In this document: piece by piece, positions 16,457 to 24,953 of the stretch
How the letters are laid out: the number at the start of each line of letters is the position of its first letter
Position numbering within the stretch: position 1 is the first letter of the stretch
Source of the DNA: Actinomadura sp. NBRC 104425
GTDB lineage: Bacteria; Actinomycetota; Actinomycetes; Streptosporangiales; Streptosporangiaceae
Length of the DNA: 64,000 nucleotides
Direction of reading: 5' to 3'
Assembly: GCF_030269545.1 (NCBI RefSeq)
Contig: NZ_BSTN01000010.1
Location: 180,843 to 244,842, forward strand
Translations under genes and position numbers: made by a program
Notes under the pieces: generated by a model
Told to the model about the DNA's origin: nothing
The model's input: the letters and a program-made list of their open reading frames with translations, nothing else
The model's database searches: none

Positions 16457-17975
16457 GCGCCGAGTACTCGAACCAGTCGAAGTCGGCGAACCGTCCGGTG
16501 TCGGGGCCGGAGGCGAACATGCCGACGTACACGCCGGTGAACCCGCCCGCCGTCTGGGTGTTGAGGAACCGCCCGTCGAACGGTTCGCCGAGGGGCTCCC
16601 AGGCCCCGGGCCGGGTGGCGAAGCGCGCCCGGTACTCCTGCCCGTGCGCCTCGAACCCCAGCCAGAGCCGGTCGGGGACGGAGGCGTGCACGGCCAGCAC
16701 CGTGTCCCGGCCCCGCTCGCGGCGCACGAGCCGCAGCCCGTGCGCGGTGGACGCCAGCAGCACGTGGAAGTCGTGGTTGAGCACGAGCGCGATGCCCGCC
16801 TGCTCTCCTTCGCGTTCGGGCGTGAACTCCATGGCCGCGTACGCGGCGAAGTCCATGTGCTGCTGCCGCCGCCCGACGAACGACGGGTTGGCCAGGTCGG
16901 CGAGCGTGTGGGGGCGCAGCCGCAACCGCAGGTGCCCGGGGCGGTCGGTCAGGCTCCACCACCGTTCGCGGGGGGTGCGCAGCATGTTCCAGTACGGCGC
17001 CAGCTCCGGGGCGTCGAAGTGGTCGCATGCCGGGACGGCGGGCCAGCGGTGCTCCGGCAGCGAGGGCGCGTCGTGGACGGCCTCCACCGGCCCCGCCACG
17101 GGCCAGCCGTCCTCCCACCGGACGGGCGTCAGGAACGTCTCGCGGCCCAGGTTGCAGTAGTAGCCGCCGTAGGGGCGCCAGGCCAGCAGCACCATCCACC
17201 ACTGCCCGTCGGGGGTGTCGACCAGGTCGGCATGGCCCGTCCCCACGATCGGGTGGTCCCGCCCCAGGTGCCGGTGCGTCAGCACGGGGTTGCGCGGGTC
17301 GCCCTCATAGGGGCCGGTGACGGAGTCGGCGCGCGCGACCACCACCGCGTGGTCGTGGAAGGTGCCGCCCTCGGCCGTCACCAGCAGATACCGCCCGTCG
17401 ATCTTGTAGAGGTGGGGCGCCTCCGGCCAGACCGCGTTCCTGGCCGCGCCCTCCCAGATCACATGCTCGGGCCCGGTCGTGCGCAGCGCGGCGGGGTCGA
17501 ACTCCCGCAGCAGGATCCGGCACCCGCTGTCCGGCCGCACGGCCGACGTCGGCCGGGTCTCGGTGAACCACGCCCGCCCGTCGTCGTCGAAGAACAGCGA
17601 CGGGTCGATCCCCGCGCCCTCCAGCCAGACGGGCTCCGACCACGGCCCGGCCGGATCGGTCGCGGTCACCACGAAGTGGCCCGGGCCGTCCACCAGCGTG
17701 CACACCACGTAGAACGTGCCGTCGTGGTGGCGGATCGTCGGCGCGTACAGCCCGGCCGACGGGCGGATCCCGTCCAGGTCGAGCTGCGACGGCCGGTCCA
17801 GCACATGCCCGAGCTGCCGCCAGTGCACCAGGTCGCGGCTGTGGAACACCGGCAGGCCCGGGAACCACTCGAACGTGGACGTCACCAGGTAGAAGTCGCC
17901 GCCCACCCGGCAGACCGACGGGTCGGGGTACATCCCCGGCAGGATCGGGTTGCGGAACCTCCTGAGCGTGCTCAC
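16434..17975 (-). CDS. GH43 beta-xylosidase/arabinofuranosidase, cytoplasmic
   Basis: The enzyme removes xylose or arabinose from short xylan fragments after uptake. The 513-residue protein has no signal peptide. The five-bladed propeller carries the GH43 triad: Asp18 in YPDPSV (base), Asp124 in GAGIDPSLFF (pKa modulator) and Glu185 in PEAPHLY (acid). A C-terminal beta-sandwich follows (about 320-510; YWNMLRTPRERWWSL and QQHMDFAAYAAMEF), as in GH43 beta-xylosidases. Its start overlaps the GH3 stop by 4 bp, so GH3 and GH43 form one leftward unit. Xylosidase is favoured over arabinosidase on architecture, but this is not proven. Confidence 0.93.
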   Translation of the reverse strand: MSTLRRFRNPILPGMYPDPSVCRVGGDFYLVTSTFEWFPGLPVFHSRDLVHWRQLGHVLDRPSQLDLDGIRPSAGLYAPTIRHHDGTFYVVCTLVDGPGHFVVTATDPAGPWSEPVWLEGAGIDPSLFFDDDGRAWFTETRPTSAVRPDSGCRILLREFDPAALRTTGPEHVIWEGAARNAVWPEAPHLYKIDGRYLLVTAEGGTFHDHAVVVARADSVTGPYEGDPRNPVLTHRHLGRDHPIVGTGHADLVDTPDGQWWMVLLAWRPYGGYYCNLGRETFLTPVRWEDGWPVAGPVEAVHDAPSLPEHRWPAVPACDHFDAPELAPYWNMLRTPRERWWSLTDRPGHLRLRLRPHTLADLANPSFVGRRQQHMDFAAYAAMEFTPEREGEQAGIALVLNHDFHVLLASTAHGLRLVRRERGRDTVLAVHASVPDRLWLGFEAHGQEYRARFATRPGAWEPLGEPFDGRFLNTQTAGGFTGVYVGMFASGPDTGRFADFDWFEYSALSGAAGR

Positions 17976-20338
17976 AGCGGCGTCACCTCCACCGGGACGG
18001 TCAGCACGCGGTCGGCGCCGAGCACGCGCCGCGGCCCCTCCAGGGTGAACGAGCCCCGCAGCGGAAGGTCCTCACTGGAACGCCCCACCAGCACCTCCAC
18101 GACCCCCGGCTCGACGATGCGCGTCAAATCGCCCCCGGTGAACGAGGTGCGGTCGGCGTGCACGGTGAACTCCACCCGTACGGCCCGCCCCGGCTCGATG
18201 CGCGTCTTCGCCCAGCCGGCCAGCCAGCGCACGGGCCGGACCACCGACGACACCGGGTCGGCCAGGTACAGCTGGACGACCTCCGTGCCGGCCCGCTCCC
18301 CGACGTTGCGGACCACCGCGCGGACCCGTACCGACCCGTCGGTCGCCGCCACCGGGTCGACGGTCAGCTCCTCATAGGCGAACGTCGTCCAGCTCAGCCC
18401 GTGCCCGAACGGGAACAGCGGCGTGGAGTCCACCGTGCTCCACGGGTGCGGGGAGTCCAGGCGGGACCGCAGGTACACCACCGGGGTGCCGTACGGCCTG
18501 CGCGGCATGCTCACCGGGAGCCGCCCCCGGGGCTCGGCCCGCCCGGTCAGGACCGCCGCCAGGGCCGCGCCGCCCTCCTGCCCGGGGAAGAACGCCTGCA
18601 CGACCGCCGCCGCCCGATCCGCGACGGCGCCCAGCGCGTAGGGGCGCCCCGACAGCATCACCACGACGGTGGGCGTCCCCGTGGCCAGGACGGCCTCGGC
18701 GAGCTCGGCCTGGCGGCCCGGCAGCGCCAGCGTCTCGGCGTCGCAGCCCTCGCCGGAGGTGCCGCGCCCGAACAGCCCGGACCGGTCGCCGAGCGCCAGC
18801 ACGCACACCTCGGCCTCGCGGGCTGCGGCGACGGCCGCGGCGATGTCGCCGTCTCCGGCGCCCAGCACGTCGCCGCCCGGCACGACCCGCAGGTCGGCGA
18901 ACTCGCCGCGCAGCGCGTCGGCCAGCGTCGGGAACTCCACGCCCAGCGGGAGGTCCGGGTCGAAGCGGCCGACGTGGTTGGGGAAGGCGTAGCAGCCCAT
19001 CATCCCGTACCGCTCGTCGGCCAGCGGCCCGACCAGGGCGGTCCGCGCGTCCGGGCGCAGCGGCAGCGTCCCGTCGTCGGCCAGCAGGACGATCGACTCC
19101 TCGGCCAGCCGCCGCGCCAGCTCGCGGTGCGCGGGCGGGTCGAACACGGGCGCCCCGTCCGCATCCCCGTTCCCGCCCCCGTCCGCCGGCCCGCCGTCTT
19201 CGGGCCCGTCCAGCAGGCCGAGCTCCGCCTTGAGCGTCAGGACGCGCGCCGCGGCCCGGTCGAGCAGCTCCTCGGGGACGTCGCCGCTGCGCACCGCCTC
19301 CACCAGCGGCTCGCCGTAGCAGCGCGACGACGGCAGCTCCACGTCGACGCCGGCGGCCAGCGCGCGCGCCGCCGCCTCCCGCCGGGACCCGGCCACCCCG
19401 TGCCGCGACTGCAGGAACGACACCGCGAAGTAGTCGGACACCACCACGCCGGTGAACCCCAGCTCCTCGCGCAGCACCCGGGTCAGCAGCCGTTCGCTGC
19501 CCGAGACCGGATCACCGTCGACGTCGGTGTAGGACGGCATGACCGACCGGGGGCCGCCCTCGCGCAGCGCCATGACGAACGGTTCCAGCAGCACGTCGGC
19601 GACCTCGCGCGGCCCGGCGGCGGTGGGCGCCATGTTGCGCGCGTCCCGCGACGCCGAATAGCCGACGAAGTGCTTGAGCGTCGCGACGATGCCGCCGCTC
19701 TCCAGGCCCCGCACGTACGCGGCGCCGATGATGCCGACGAGGTACGGGTCCTCGCCGATGCACTCCTCGGTCCGGCCCCATCGGGCGTCGCGCACCACGT
19801 CCAGCACCGGCGCGAGCCCCTGGTGGACGCCGGCGCGCCGCAGGGACGCCGCGATGGCGGCGGCCATCTCGCCGACCAGCCCGGGGTCGAAGCTCGCGCC
19901 CCACGCCGGCGGGCTGGGGAACACGGTGGCCCGCCAGGTCATGAAGCCGGTCAGGCACTCCTCGTGCGCGATGGCGGGCAGAGCGAACCGGTTGGCGGAG
20001 CGGACCACGCGCTGCAGCTCGCGCAGTCTCGCGGCGCCCTCGGCCGGGGCGACCGGGGCGGTGCCGAACACCCGGGTCAGGTGCCCCAGGCCCCAGCGGG
20101 CCTGCTCGTGCAGCGCCAGGGCCCGGTCGCCGGGCATGGGCTCGTCGGCGTCGTCCTCGCGCGGCGCCACCGGCTCCCCGGGCTCGGCGGCCTGCGCCCA
20201 GAACGAGCCGAGCTGGCCGGCCTTCTCCTCCACGGTCATCCGGGCCAGCAGGTCGGCGACGCGTTCGGCGACCGGCAGCCGGGGGTCGCGCCACGGGGGG
20301 TCGGCTACGGGCGCGTGCTGCGGCAGCGCTTCGGTCAT
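17972..20338 (-). CDS. GH3 beta-xylosidase/beta-glucosidase, cytoplasmic
   Basis: The ATG at 20338 is chosen for its strong ribosome-binding site (GGAGG) and because the 788-residue product begins like known BxlB proteins. Order: GH3 N-terminal TIM barrel (about 20-390) with nucleophile Asp302 in VVVSDYFAV and substrate loop KHFVGYSASRDARN; the alpha/beta sandwich (about 400-640); a C-terminal fibronectin-III-like domain (about 690-780). No signal peptide. It should split xylobiose or cello-oligomers brought in by the divergent importer. The LacI regulator lies 184 bp upstream, and the gap holds a weak GAAGCGCT half-palindrome near 20417-20430. Confidence 0.94.
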   Translation of the reverse strand: MTEALPQHAPVADPPWRDPRLPVAERVADLLARMTVEEKAGQLGSFWAQAAEPGEPVAPREDDADEPMPGDRALALHEQARWGLGHLTRVFGTAPVAPAEGAARLRELQRVVRSANRFALPAIAHEECLTGFMTWRATVFPSPPAWGASFDPGLVGEMAAAIAASLRRAGVHQGLAPVLDVVRDARWGRTEECIGEDPYLVGIIGAAYVRGLESGGIVATLKHFVGYSASRDARNMAPTAAGPREVADVLLEPFVMALREGGPRSVMPSYTDVDGDPVSGSERLLTRVLREELGFTGVVVSDYFAVSFLQSRHGVAGSRREAAARALAAGVDVELPSSRCYGEPLVEAVRSGDVPEELLDRAAARVLTLKAELGLLDGPEDGGPADGGGNGDADGAPVFDPPAHRELARRLAEESIVLLADDGTLPLRPDARTALVGPLADERYGMMGCYAFPNHVGRFDPDLPLGVEFPTLADALRGEFADLRVVPGGDVLGAGDGDIAAAVAAAREAEVCVLALGDRSGLFGRGTSGEGCDAETLALPGRQAELAEAVLATGTPTVVVMLSGRPYALGAVADRAAAVVQAFFPGQEGGAALAAVLTGRAEPRGRLPVSMPRRPYGTPVVYLRSRLDSPHPWSTVDSTPLFPFGHGLSWTTFAYEELTVDPVAATDGSVRVRAVVRNVGERAGTEVVQLYLADPVSSVVRPVRWLAGWAKTRIEPGRAVRVEFTVHADRTSFTGGDLTRIVEPGVVEVLVGRSSEDLPLRGSFTLEGPRRVLGADRVLTVPVEVTPL

Positions 20339-20522
20339 GAGTCCTCCAGGATGCAGGGGGCGCGCCGGTGCCCGCGGGCGCGCCGGTGCGGGCTGCGGCG
20401 GTCGGGGACGGTCGGTGGAAGCGCTCGAACGGCGGCGGTCGAACGCGTCGGACGGGCGGGGGACGGGCGGGGGGACGGGGTCCGCGCAGGCGGCGGGCGG
20501 CCGGCCGGTCGCCACTGCGCGG

Positions 20523-21545
20523 TCAGGCGGTCGGGGGCGGGGCGGTGGAGTGCCGCACGCGCAGCTCGGTGGCCAGCTCCACGCGCGGGCTGAGCAGCGG
20601 GCGCCCGTCCAGCAGCTGCAGCAGCGTGCTCGCGGCGGTGCGGCCCATCTCCTCCAGCGGCTGGCGGACGGTGGTCAGCGGCGGCGACATCCATTCGCAG
20701 GTCGGCAGGTCGTCGAAGCCGACCACGCTGAAATCCTCGGGGATGCGCAGCCCGGCCTGGCGGGCGGCCTCGTAGGCGCCCATGGCCTGCTCGTCGCTGC
20801 CCGCGAAGACGGCGGTCGGCCGGTCCGGCAGCGCCAGCAGCTCGCGGGTGCGCGCGAAGCCGCCGCGGTGCCGGAAGTCGCCGTAGCGGATCAGCTCCCG
20901 GTCGACCGGGACGCCCGCGCGCTCCAGCGCGGTGCGGTAGCCGTCCACCCGGGCCTGGGTGCACAGCATGTCGGCCGGGCCGCCGATCATCGCGATCCGG
21001 CGGTGGCCGAGCTCCAGCAGGTGCTCGGTCGCGGCCAGGCCGCCCGCCCAGTTGGTCGCGCCGACGCTGGCGATGTCGGGGTCGGGCAGGTTGACCGGGT
21101 CGACCAGCACCAGTCCGACCCCGGCGCGCTCCAGCTGGCGGCGCTGCTGGCGGGTCATCCGGGAGGTCACCAGGATCACCCCGTCGCTGTGGTGCAGCAC
21201 GGGCAGGTTCTGCCAGCTCGGCGGGCGGGCGTCGTCGTCGCGCACCAGGGAGACCACCACGCCGATGCCGCGTTCGGCGCACTCGGCCTCCACGCCGCGC
21301 AGGATCTCCACCGCCCACGGGCTGTCCAGCCCGGCCAGCACCAGGTCGATCAGCCCGGACCGGCGGGCGCGCCGCCCGCCGCCCGGCCCGGCGTAGTTGT
21401 GCGAGCGCAGCAGCTCCTCGACCCGCTCGCGGGTCGCCGGCGCCACGTCGGTGCGGCCGTTGAGCACCTTGGAGACCGTGGCGGGGGACACCCCGGCCTC
21501 CGACGCGATCAGCGCGAGGGTCGGACGGGACGGCTGGTCGGACAT
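20523..21545 (-). CDS. LacI-family repressor of the xylan locus (BxlR-like)
   Basis: The 340-residue regulator starts at the ATG at 21545, which has GGGGAGGAG upstream. The N-terminal LacI helix-turn-helix is clear (TLALIASEAGVSPATVSKVLNGRTDV, about residues 9-34), with the hinge near residue 55. The sugar-binding domain is clear too, including DPVNLPDPDIASVGATNWAGG and a C-terminal TTVRQPLEEMG. It sits between GH43-GH3 and the divergent xylobiose-type importer, and probably represses both, released by a xylo-oligosaccharide. Candidate sites are in the divergent gap just upstream. Confidence 0.93.
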   Translation of the reverse strand: MSDQPSRPTLALIASEAGVSPATVSKVLNGRTDVAPATRERVEELLRSHNYAGPGGGRRARRSGLIDLVLAGLDSPWAVEILRGVEAECAERGIGVVVSLVRDDDARPPSWQNLPVLHHSDGVILVTSRMTRQQRRQLERAGVGLVLVDPVNLPDPDIASVGATNWAGGLAATEHLLELGHRRIAMIGGPADMLCTQARVDGYRTALERAGVPVDRELIRYGDFRHRGGFARTRELLALPDRPTAVFAGSDEQAMGAYEAARQAGLRIPEDFSVVGFDDLPTCEWMSPPLTTVRQPLEEMGRTAASTLLQLLDGRPLLSPRVELATELRVRHSTAPPPTA

Positions 21546-21566
21546 GGACGCTCCTCCCCGATGAAC

Positions 21567-21588
21567 GATTGCGAACAGTATCGCAATC
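21567..21588. promoter_or_regulatory. Inverted repeat in the divergent xylan promoter region
   Basis: GATTGCGA (21567-21574) and TCGCAATC (21581-21588) are perfect 8-bp arms around a 6-bp spacer, 22 bp upstream of the LacI start. The position fits autoregulation of the repressor. Confidence 0.6.
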
Positions 21589-21702
21589 TTTCGGAAGTCG
21601 ATAGCCCCATTAACACGTTTGTCGCTGGGGTCTGAATGAGGCCTTGACCGCAAGAGGGGGCTTTCTTAGAGTTCCACGGCAACAACACCTACCGCAGATT
21701 TT

Positions 21703-21714
21703 CGAAAAGTTTCG
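21703..21714. promoter_or_regulatory. Candidate xylan-type operator upstream of the importer operon
   Basis: CGAAAAGTTTCG has CGAAA/TTTCG arms around two bases and resembles the CGAAACTTTCG box described upstream of Streptomyces xylan genes. It lies about 96 bp before the binding-protein start. The remainder of 21589-21810 holds the rightward promoter region but no convincing -35/-10 pair. Confidence 0.5.
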
Positions 21715-21810
21715 AAGACGGGTGGTGGCGAGTCGCCGGGCTCGTCCGTCCCGACCCGCCCGTCGCACCAGACCGCGAACCCGACCCACCCCGAGCCCAG
21801 GAGGACTCCG

Positions 21811-23091
21811 ATGGGCACCGCACCCCTTTCGCGTCGCACGTTCCTGGCCGCGGCCGGACTCGCCGGACTGTCCGCCCCCCTGCTCAGCGCCTGCGGCGGC
21901 TCCGACGGCTCGTCCGGCAAGACCATCGAATGGTGGAACATCGCCACCACCGACCCCGGCAAGACGCTGTGGCCGCAGGCCGTGAAGGAGTACCAGGCCG
22001 CGCACCCGGGCGTGACCATCAAGCAGAACCCGATGGAGAACGACGCCTACAAGTCGAAGATGACCGCGCAGACCGCCTCCGGGAAGCTGCCGGACCTCTT
22101 CCACACCTGGGGCGGCGGCGTGCTCAAGCAGCAGGTCGACGCGGGGCTGGTGCGGGACATCACCGACGACGTCAAGCCCTGGATCGGGAACCTGTCGCCG
22201 ATCGCGCGGCAGGCGTACGAGTTCGACGGCAAGACCTACGCCATTCCCTACGACATCGGCATGGTCGGGTTCTGGTACAACAAGGCGCACTTCGACAAGG
22301 CCAAGATCGACAAGCCGCCCGCGACCTGGGCCGAGTTCCTGGAGGACGTCCGCAAGCTCAAGGCGGCCGGCATCACCCCGATCGCGCTCGGGGGCAAGGA
22401 GAAGTGGCCCGGCCACTACTACTGGGCGTACCTGGCCATCCGCGTCGGGGGAGTGGCCGCCGTGCAGGAGGCCAGCAAGACCAACGACTTCACGACCGAT
22501 CCGTTCGTGCAGGCCGGACGGCACCTGAAGGAGCTGGTCGACCTGCAGCCGTTCCAGAACGGCTTCCTCGGCGCCAGCTACTCGTCGACCGACGGGCAGG
22601 CCGCGCAGATGGGCAACGGCAAGACGGCCATGGAGCTGATGGGCCAGTGGGCGCCCAGCGTGCAGAGGGACATGGGCGAGGGCATCGGCGACGACCTCGG
22701 CTTCTTCCCGTTCCCCGCCGTGGAGGGCGGCAGCGGCGCGGTGACCGAGGTGTTCGGCGGCGGGGGCGGCAACGCCGTCGGCCGCGACGGCCCCGACATC
22801 GCCATCGACTTCCTGAAGTTCTTCGCCTCGGTGGACAACGACCGCAAGCGCGTCGCGTCCGGCGGCTACCTGCCGATCGCCAAGGGCGCCGAGAGCGCGC
22901 TCACAGACCCCAACCTGCGGACGGTTTGGGAGACCCTCAACAAGGCGACCGGCTTCCAGCAGTTCTTCGACCAGGCGTTCCCGCCCGCCGTCGGCCAGGA
23001 GGTCAACGACCAGGTCGCCGCCCTCATCGCCGGCAAGGCCGCGCCCGAGCAGGTCGCGCAGGCCGTCACGCAGGCCGCCAAGGGGCAGTGA
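21811..23091 (+). CDS. ABC sugar-binding lipoprotein, xylobiose type (BxlE-like)
   Basis: The 426-residue extracytoplasmic binding protein has a twin-arginine-like leader (SRRTFLAAAGL) and lipobox LSA-Cys28. It shows the family-1 solute-binding fold: WWNIATTDPGKTLWPQAVKEYQ, MTAQTASGKLPDLFHTWGGG, IPYDIGMVGFWYNKAHF and YSSTDGQAAQMGNGKTAMELMGQW. It heads the rightward xylan operon, next to a LacI repressor, GH3, GH43 and GH30, so xylobiose or a branched xylo-oligomer is the probable ligand. Its stop overlaps the next start (GTGA). Confidence 0.92.
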   Translation: MGTAPLSRRTFLAAAGLAGLSAPLLSACGGSDGSSGKTIEWWNIATTDPGKTLWPQAVKEYQAAHPGVTIKQNPMENDAYKSKMTAQTASGKLPDLFHTWGGGVLKQQVDAGLVRDITDDVKPWIGNLSPIARQAYEFDGKTYAIPYDIGMVGFWYNKAHFDKAKIDKPPATWAEFLEDVRKLKAAGITPIALGGKEKWPGHYYWAYLAIRVGGVAAVQEASKTNDFTTDPFVQAGRHLKELVDLQPFQNGFLGASYSSTDGQAAQMGNGKTAMELMGQWAPSVQRDMGEGIGDDLGFFPFPAVEGGSGAVTEVFGGGGGNAVGRDGPDIAIDFLKFFASVDNDRKRVASGGYLPIAKGAESALTDPNLRTVWETLNKATGFQQFFDQAFPPAVGQEVNDQVAALIAGKAAPEQVAQAVTQAAKGQ

Positions 23092-24089
23092 GCGAGCCGA
23101 TGGCCGTCTCGGTCCGCAAGTCCGCACCCGGCCGGGACGCGGCGTCGGCGCCCGCCCGGCACCGCCGCGCCGCACGCAGCCGGCGGCGCCTGCGCGAGCG
23201 GGCGACGATCGCGGCGTTCCTGCTGCCCGCGCTGGTGCTGTTCGCCGCGCTGGTCCTGCTGCCGGTCGTCTTCGCCCTTTACACCAGCCTGTTCCGCTGG
23301 GGCGGGTTCGGCTGGCCGGACGAGTTCGTCGGCCTGGACAACTTCGTCCGGCTGTTCCAGGACGAGGTGTTCCTCGGCGACCTGTGGCGCGGGTTCGTCC
23401 TCATCGCGCTGTCGGTCTGCGTGCAGCTGCCGTTCGCGCTGGCCATGGCCGTGCTGCTCAACCAGCGGCTGCGCGGCCGGGCGTTCTACCGGCTGCTGTT
23501 CTTCGCGCCCTACGTCCTGTCGGAGGTCATCACCGGTGTGCTGTTCACCATGATCTTCGCTCCGGACAGCGGGCTGGCCGACCACATCATGGACGCGGTC
23601 GGGCTGGGCGGCCTCGGCATCGGCTGGTTCGCCTCGTCCTCCACCGTGCTGCCCACGGTGTTCCTGGTGATGACGTGGAAGTACTTCGGCTTCCACATGA
23701 TCCTCTACCTGGCCGGCCTGCAGAGCATCCCCAAGGACGTGCTGGAGGCCGCCTCGATCGACGGCGCGGGCGCCTGGCAGCGGTTCCGGTACGTCACCCT
23801 GCCGCTGCTCGGCCCCACCATCCGGATCAGCGCGTTCCTGTCGGTGATCGGTGCGATCCAGCTGTTCGACCTGATCTGGGTGACCACCGCGGGCGGGCCG
23901 GTGCACTCCTCGGAGACCATGGCGGTGACGATGTTCCAGTTCGGCTTCAAGCGCTACCAGGTCGGCTACGCCAGCGCGATCAGCGTCGTGATGTTCCTGA
24001 TCAGTTTCGTGTTCGCCCTCTTCTACCAGCGCTACGTGCTGCGCCGCGACCTGGAGGGCGCCGTCACCAGCATGCGAGGCCGCCGATGA
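23088..24089 (+). CDS. ABC sugar permease (BxlF/MalF-like)
   Basis: First membrane subunit of the xylan importer. The GTG at 23088 overlaps the previous stop; an ATG at 23100 is a possible alternative. The 333-residue protein has a basic N-terminus and then six predicted hydrophobic segments, starting with FLLPALVLFAALVLLPVVFALY. The ATPase-docking EAA loop is clear (LEAASIDGAGAWQRFRYVTLPLL). No ATPase gene is in this operon, so the MsiK-type ATPase at 51954-53231 probably energises it. Confidence 0.93.
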   Translation: MSEPMAVSVRKSAPGRDAASAPARHRRAARSRRRLRERATIAAFLLPALVLFAALVLLPVVFALYTSLFRWGGFGWPDEFVGLDNFVRLFQDEVFLGDLWRGFVLIALSVCVQLPFALAMAVLLNQRLRGRAFYRLLFFAPYVLSEVITGVLFTMIFAPDSGLADHIMDAVGLGGLGIGWFASSSTVLPTVFLVMTWKYFGFHMILYLAGLQSIPKDVLEAASIDGAGAWQRFRYVTLPLLGPTIRISAFLSVIGAIQLFDLIWVTTAGGPVHSSETMAVTMFQFGFKRYQVGYASAISVVMFLISFVFALFYQRYVLRRDLEGAVTSMRGRR

Positions 24090-24946
24090 CCCCGACCACC
24101 GCACCGTCCAGCGCCGTGCGGCTGCGGTCCCGGCTGCGCGGGCTGTCCATGCACGCGATCATCTGGGTGGTCGGGGCGATGATCGTCGTCCCGCTGCTGT
24201 ACGCGCTGGTGTCGGGCTTCAAGAGCACCAGCGAGCTGTCCGGCAACCCGTTCGGCCTGCCCAGGCAGTGGGTCACCGCCAACTACACCGAGCTGCTGGC
24301 CTCCGGGACGTTCTGGCGGCAGGTCGCCAACAGCACGGTGATCGCGCTGGCCACGATGCTGGTGACGGTCGCGGTGTCGGCGCTGGCGGCGTACGTGTTC
24401 GCGCGCTTCGCCTTCCGCGGCCGGGAGGTGGTGTTCACGCTGTTCGCGATCGGGCTGATGTTCCCGTTCGCGGTGGCGATCCTGCCGCTGTTCATCCTGC
24501 TGCGGACCTTCGGGCTGCTGGACAACCCGCTCGGCGTGATCCTGCCGCAGGCCGCCTTCGGCCTGCCGATGACGGTCATCGTGCTGCGCGGCTTCTTCCG
24601 CAACGTGCCCGCGGAGCTGGAGGAGGCCGCCATCATCGACGGCTGCTCCGCCTTCGGGTTCTTCTGGCGGATCCTGCTGCCGATGGCCCGGCCCGCGCTC
24701 GCCACCGTCTCGGTGCTGGCGATCGTGACGAGCTGGAACAACTTCTTCCTCCCGCTGCTGGTGTTCACCCAGCCGGACTGGTGGACCATTCCCGTCGGCG
24801 TCCAGCAGTTCCAGGGGCAGTACGCCCAGGACACAGCCCGCATCCTGGCCTACGTGGTGCTCGCCATGGCGCCCGCGCTGGCCTTCTACACCGTTGCCGA
24901 ACGCCAGCTGATCGGCGGCCTGACCGCCGGTGCGACGAAAGGCTGA
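24086..24946 (+). CDS. ABC sugar permease (BxlG/MalG-like)
   Basis: Second membrane subunit, 286 residues, with six hydrophobic segments and the EAA loop LEEAAIIDGCSAFGFFWRILLPMARP. The ATG overlaps the BxlF-like stop by 4 bases. The C-terminus (AERQLIGGLTAGATKG) is the usual MalG-type ending. It pairs with the preceding permease and lies directly before the GH30 gene. Confidence 0.94.
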   Translation: MTPTTAPSSAVRLRSRLRGLSMHAIIWVVGAMIVVPLLYALVSGFKSTSELSGNPFGLPRQWVTANYTELLASGTFWRQVANSTVIALATMLVTVAVSALAAYVFARFAFRGREVVFTLFAIGLMFPFAVAILPLFILLRTFGLLDNPLGVILPQAAFGLPMTVIVLRGFFRNVPAELEEAAIIDGCSAFGFFWRILLPMARPALATVSVLAIVTSWNNFFLPLLVFTQPDWWTIPVGVQQFQGQYAQDTARILAYVVLAMAPALAFYTVAERQLIGGLTAGATKG

Positions 24947-24953
24947 ACCTGCG

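Noticed and set aside
20411..20430. CelR-like operator before the GH3 gene
   Set aside because: TGGAAGCGCTCGAA matches only the GCGCT core and about four of seven symmetric positions, too weak to list as an operator.
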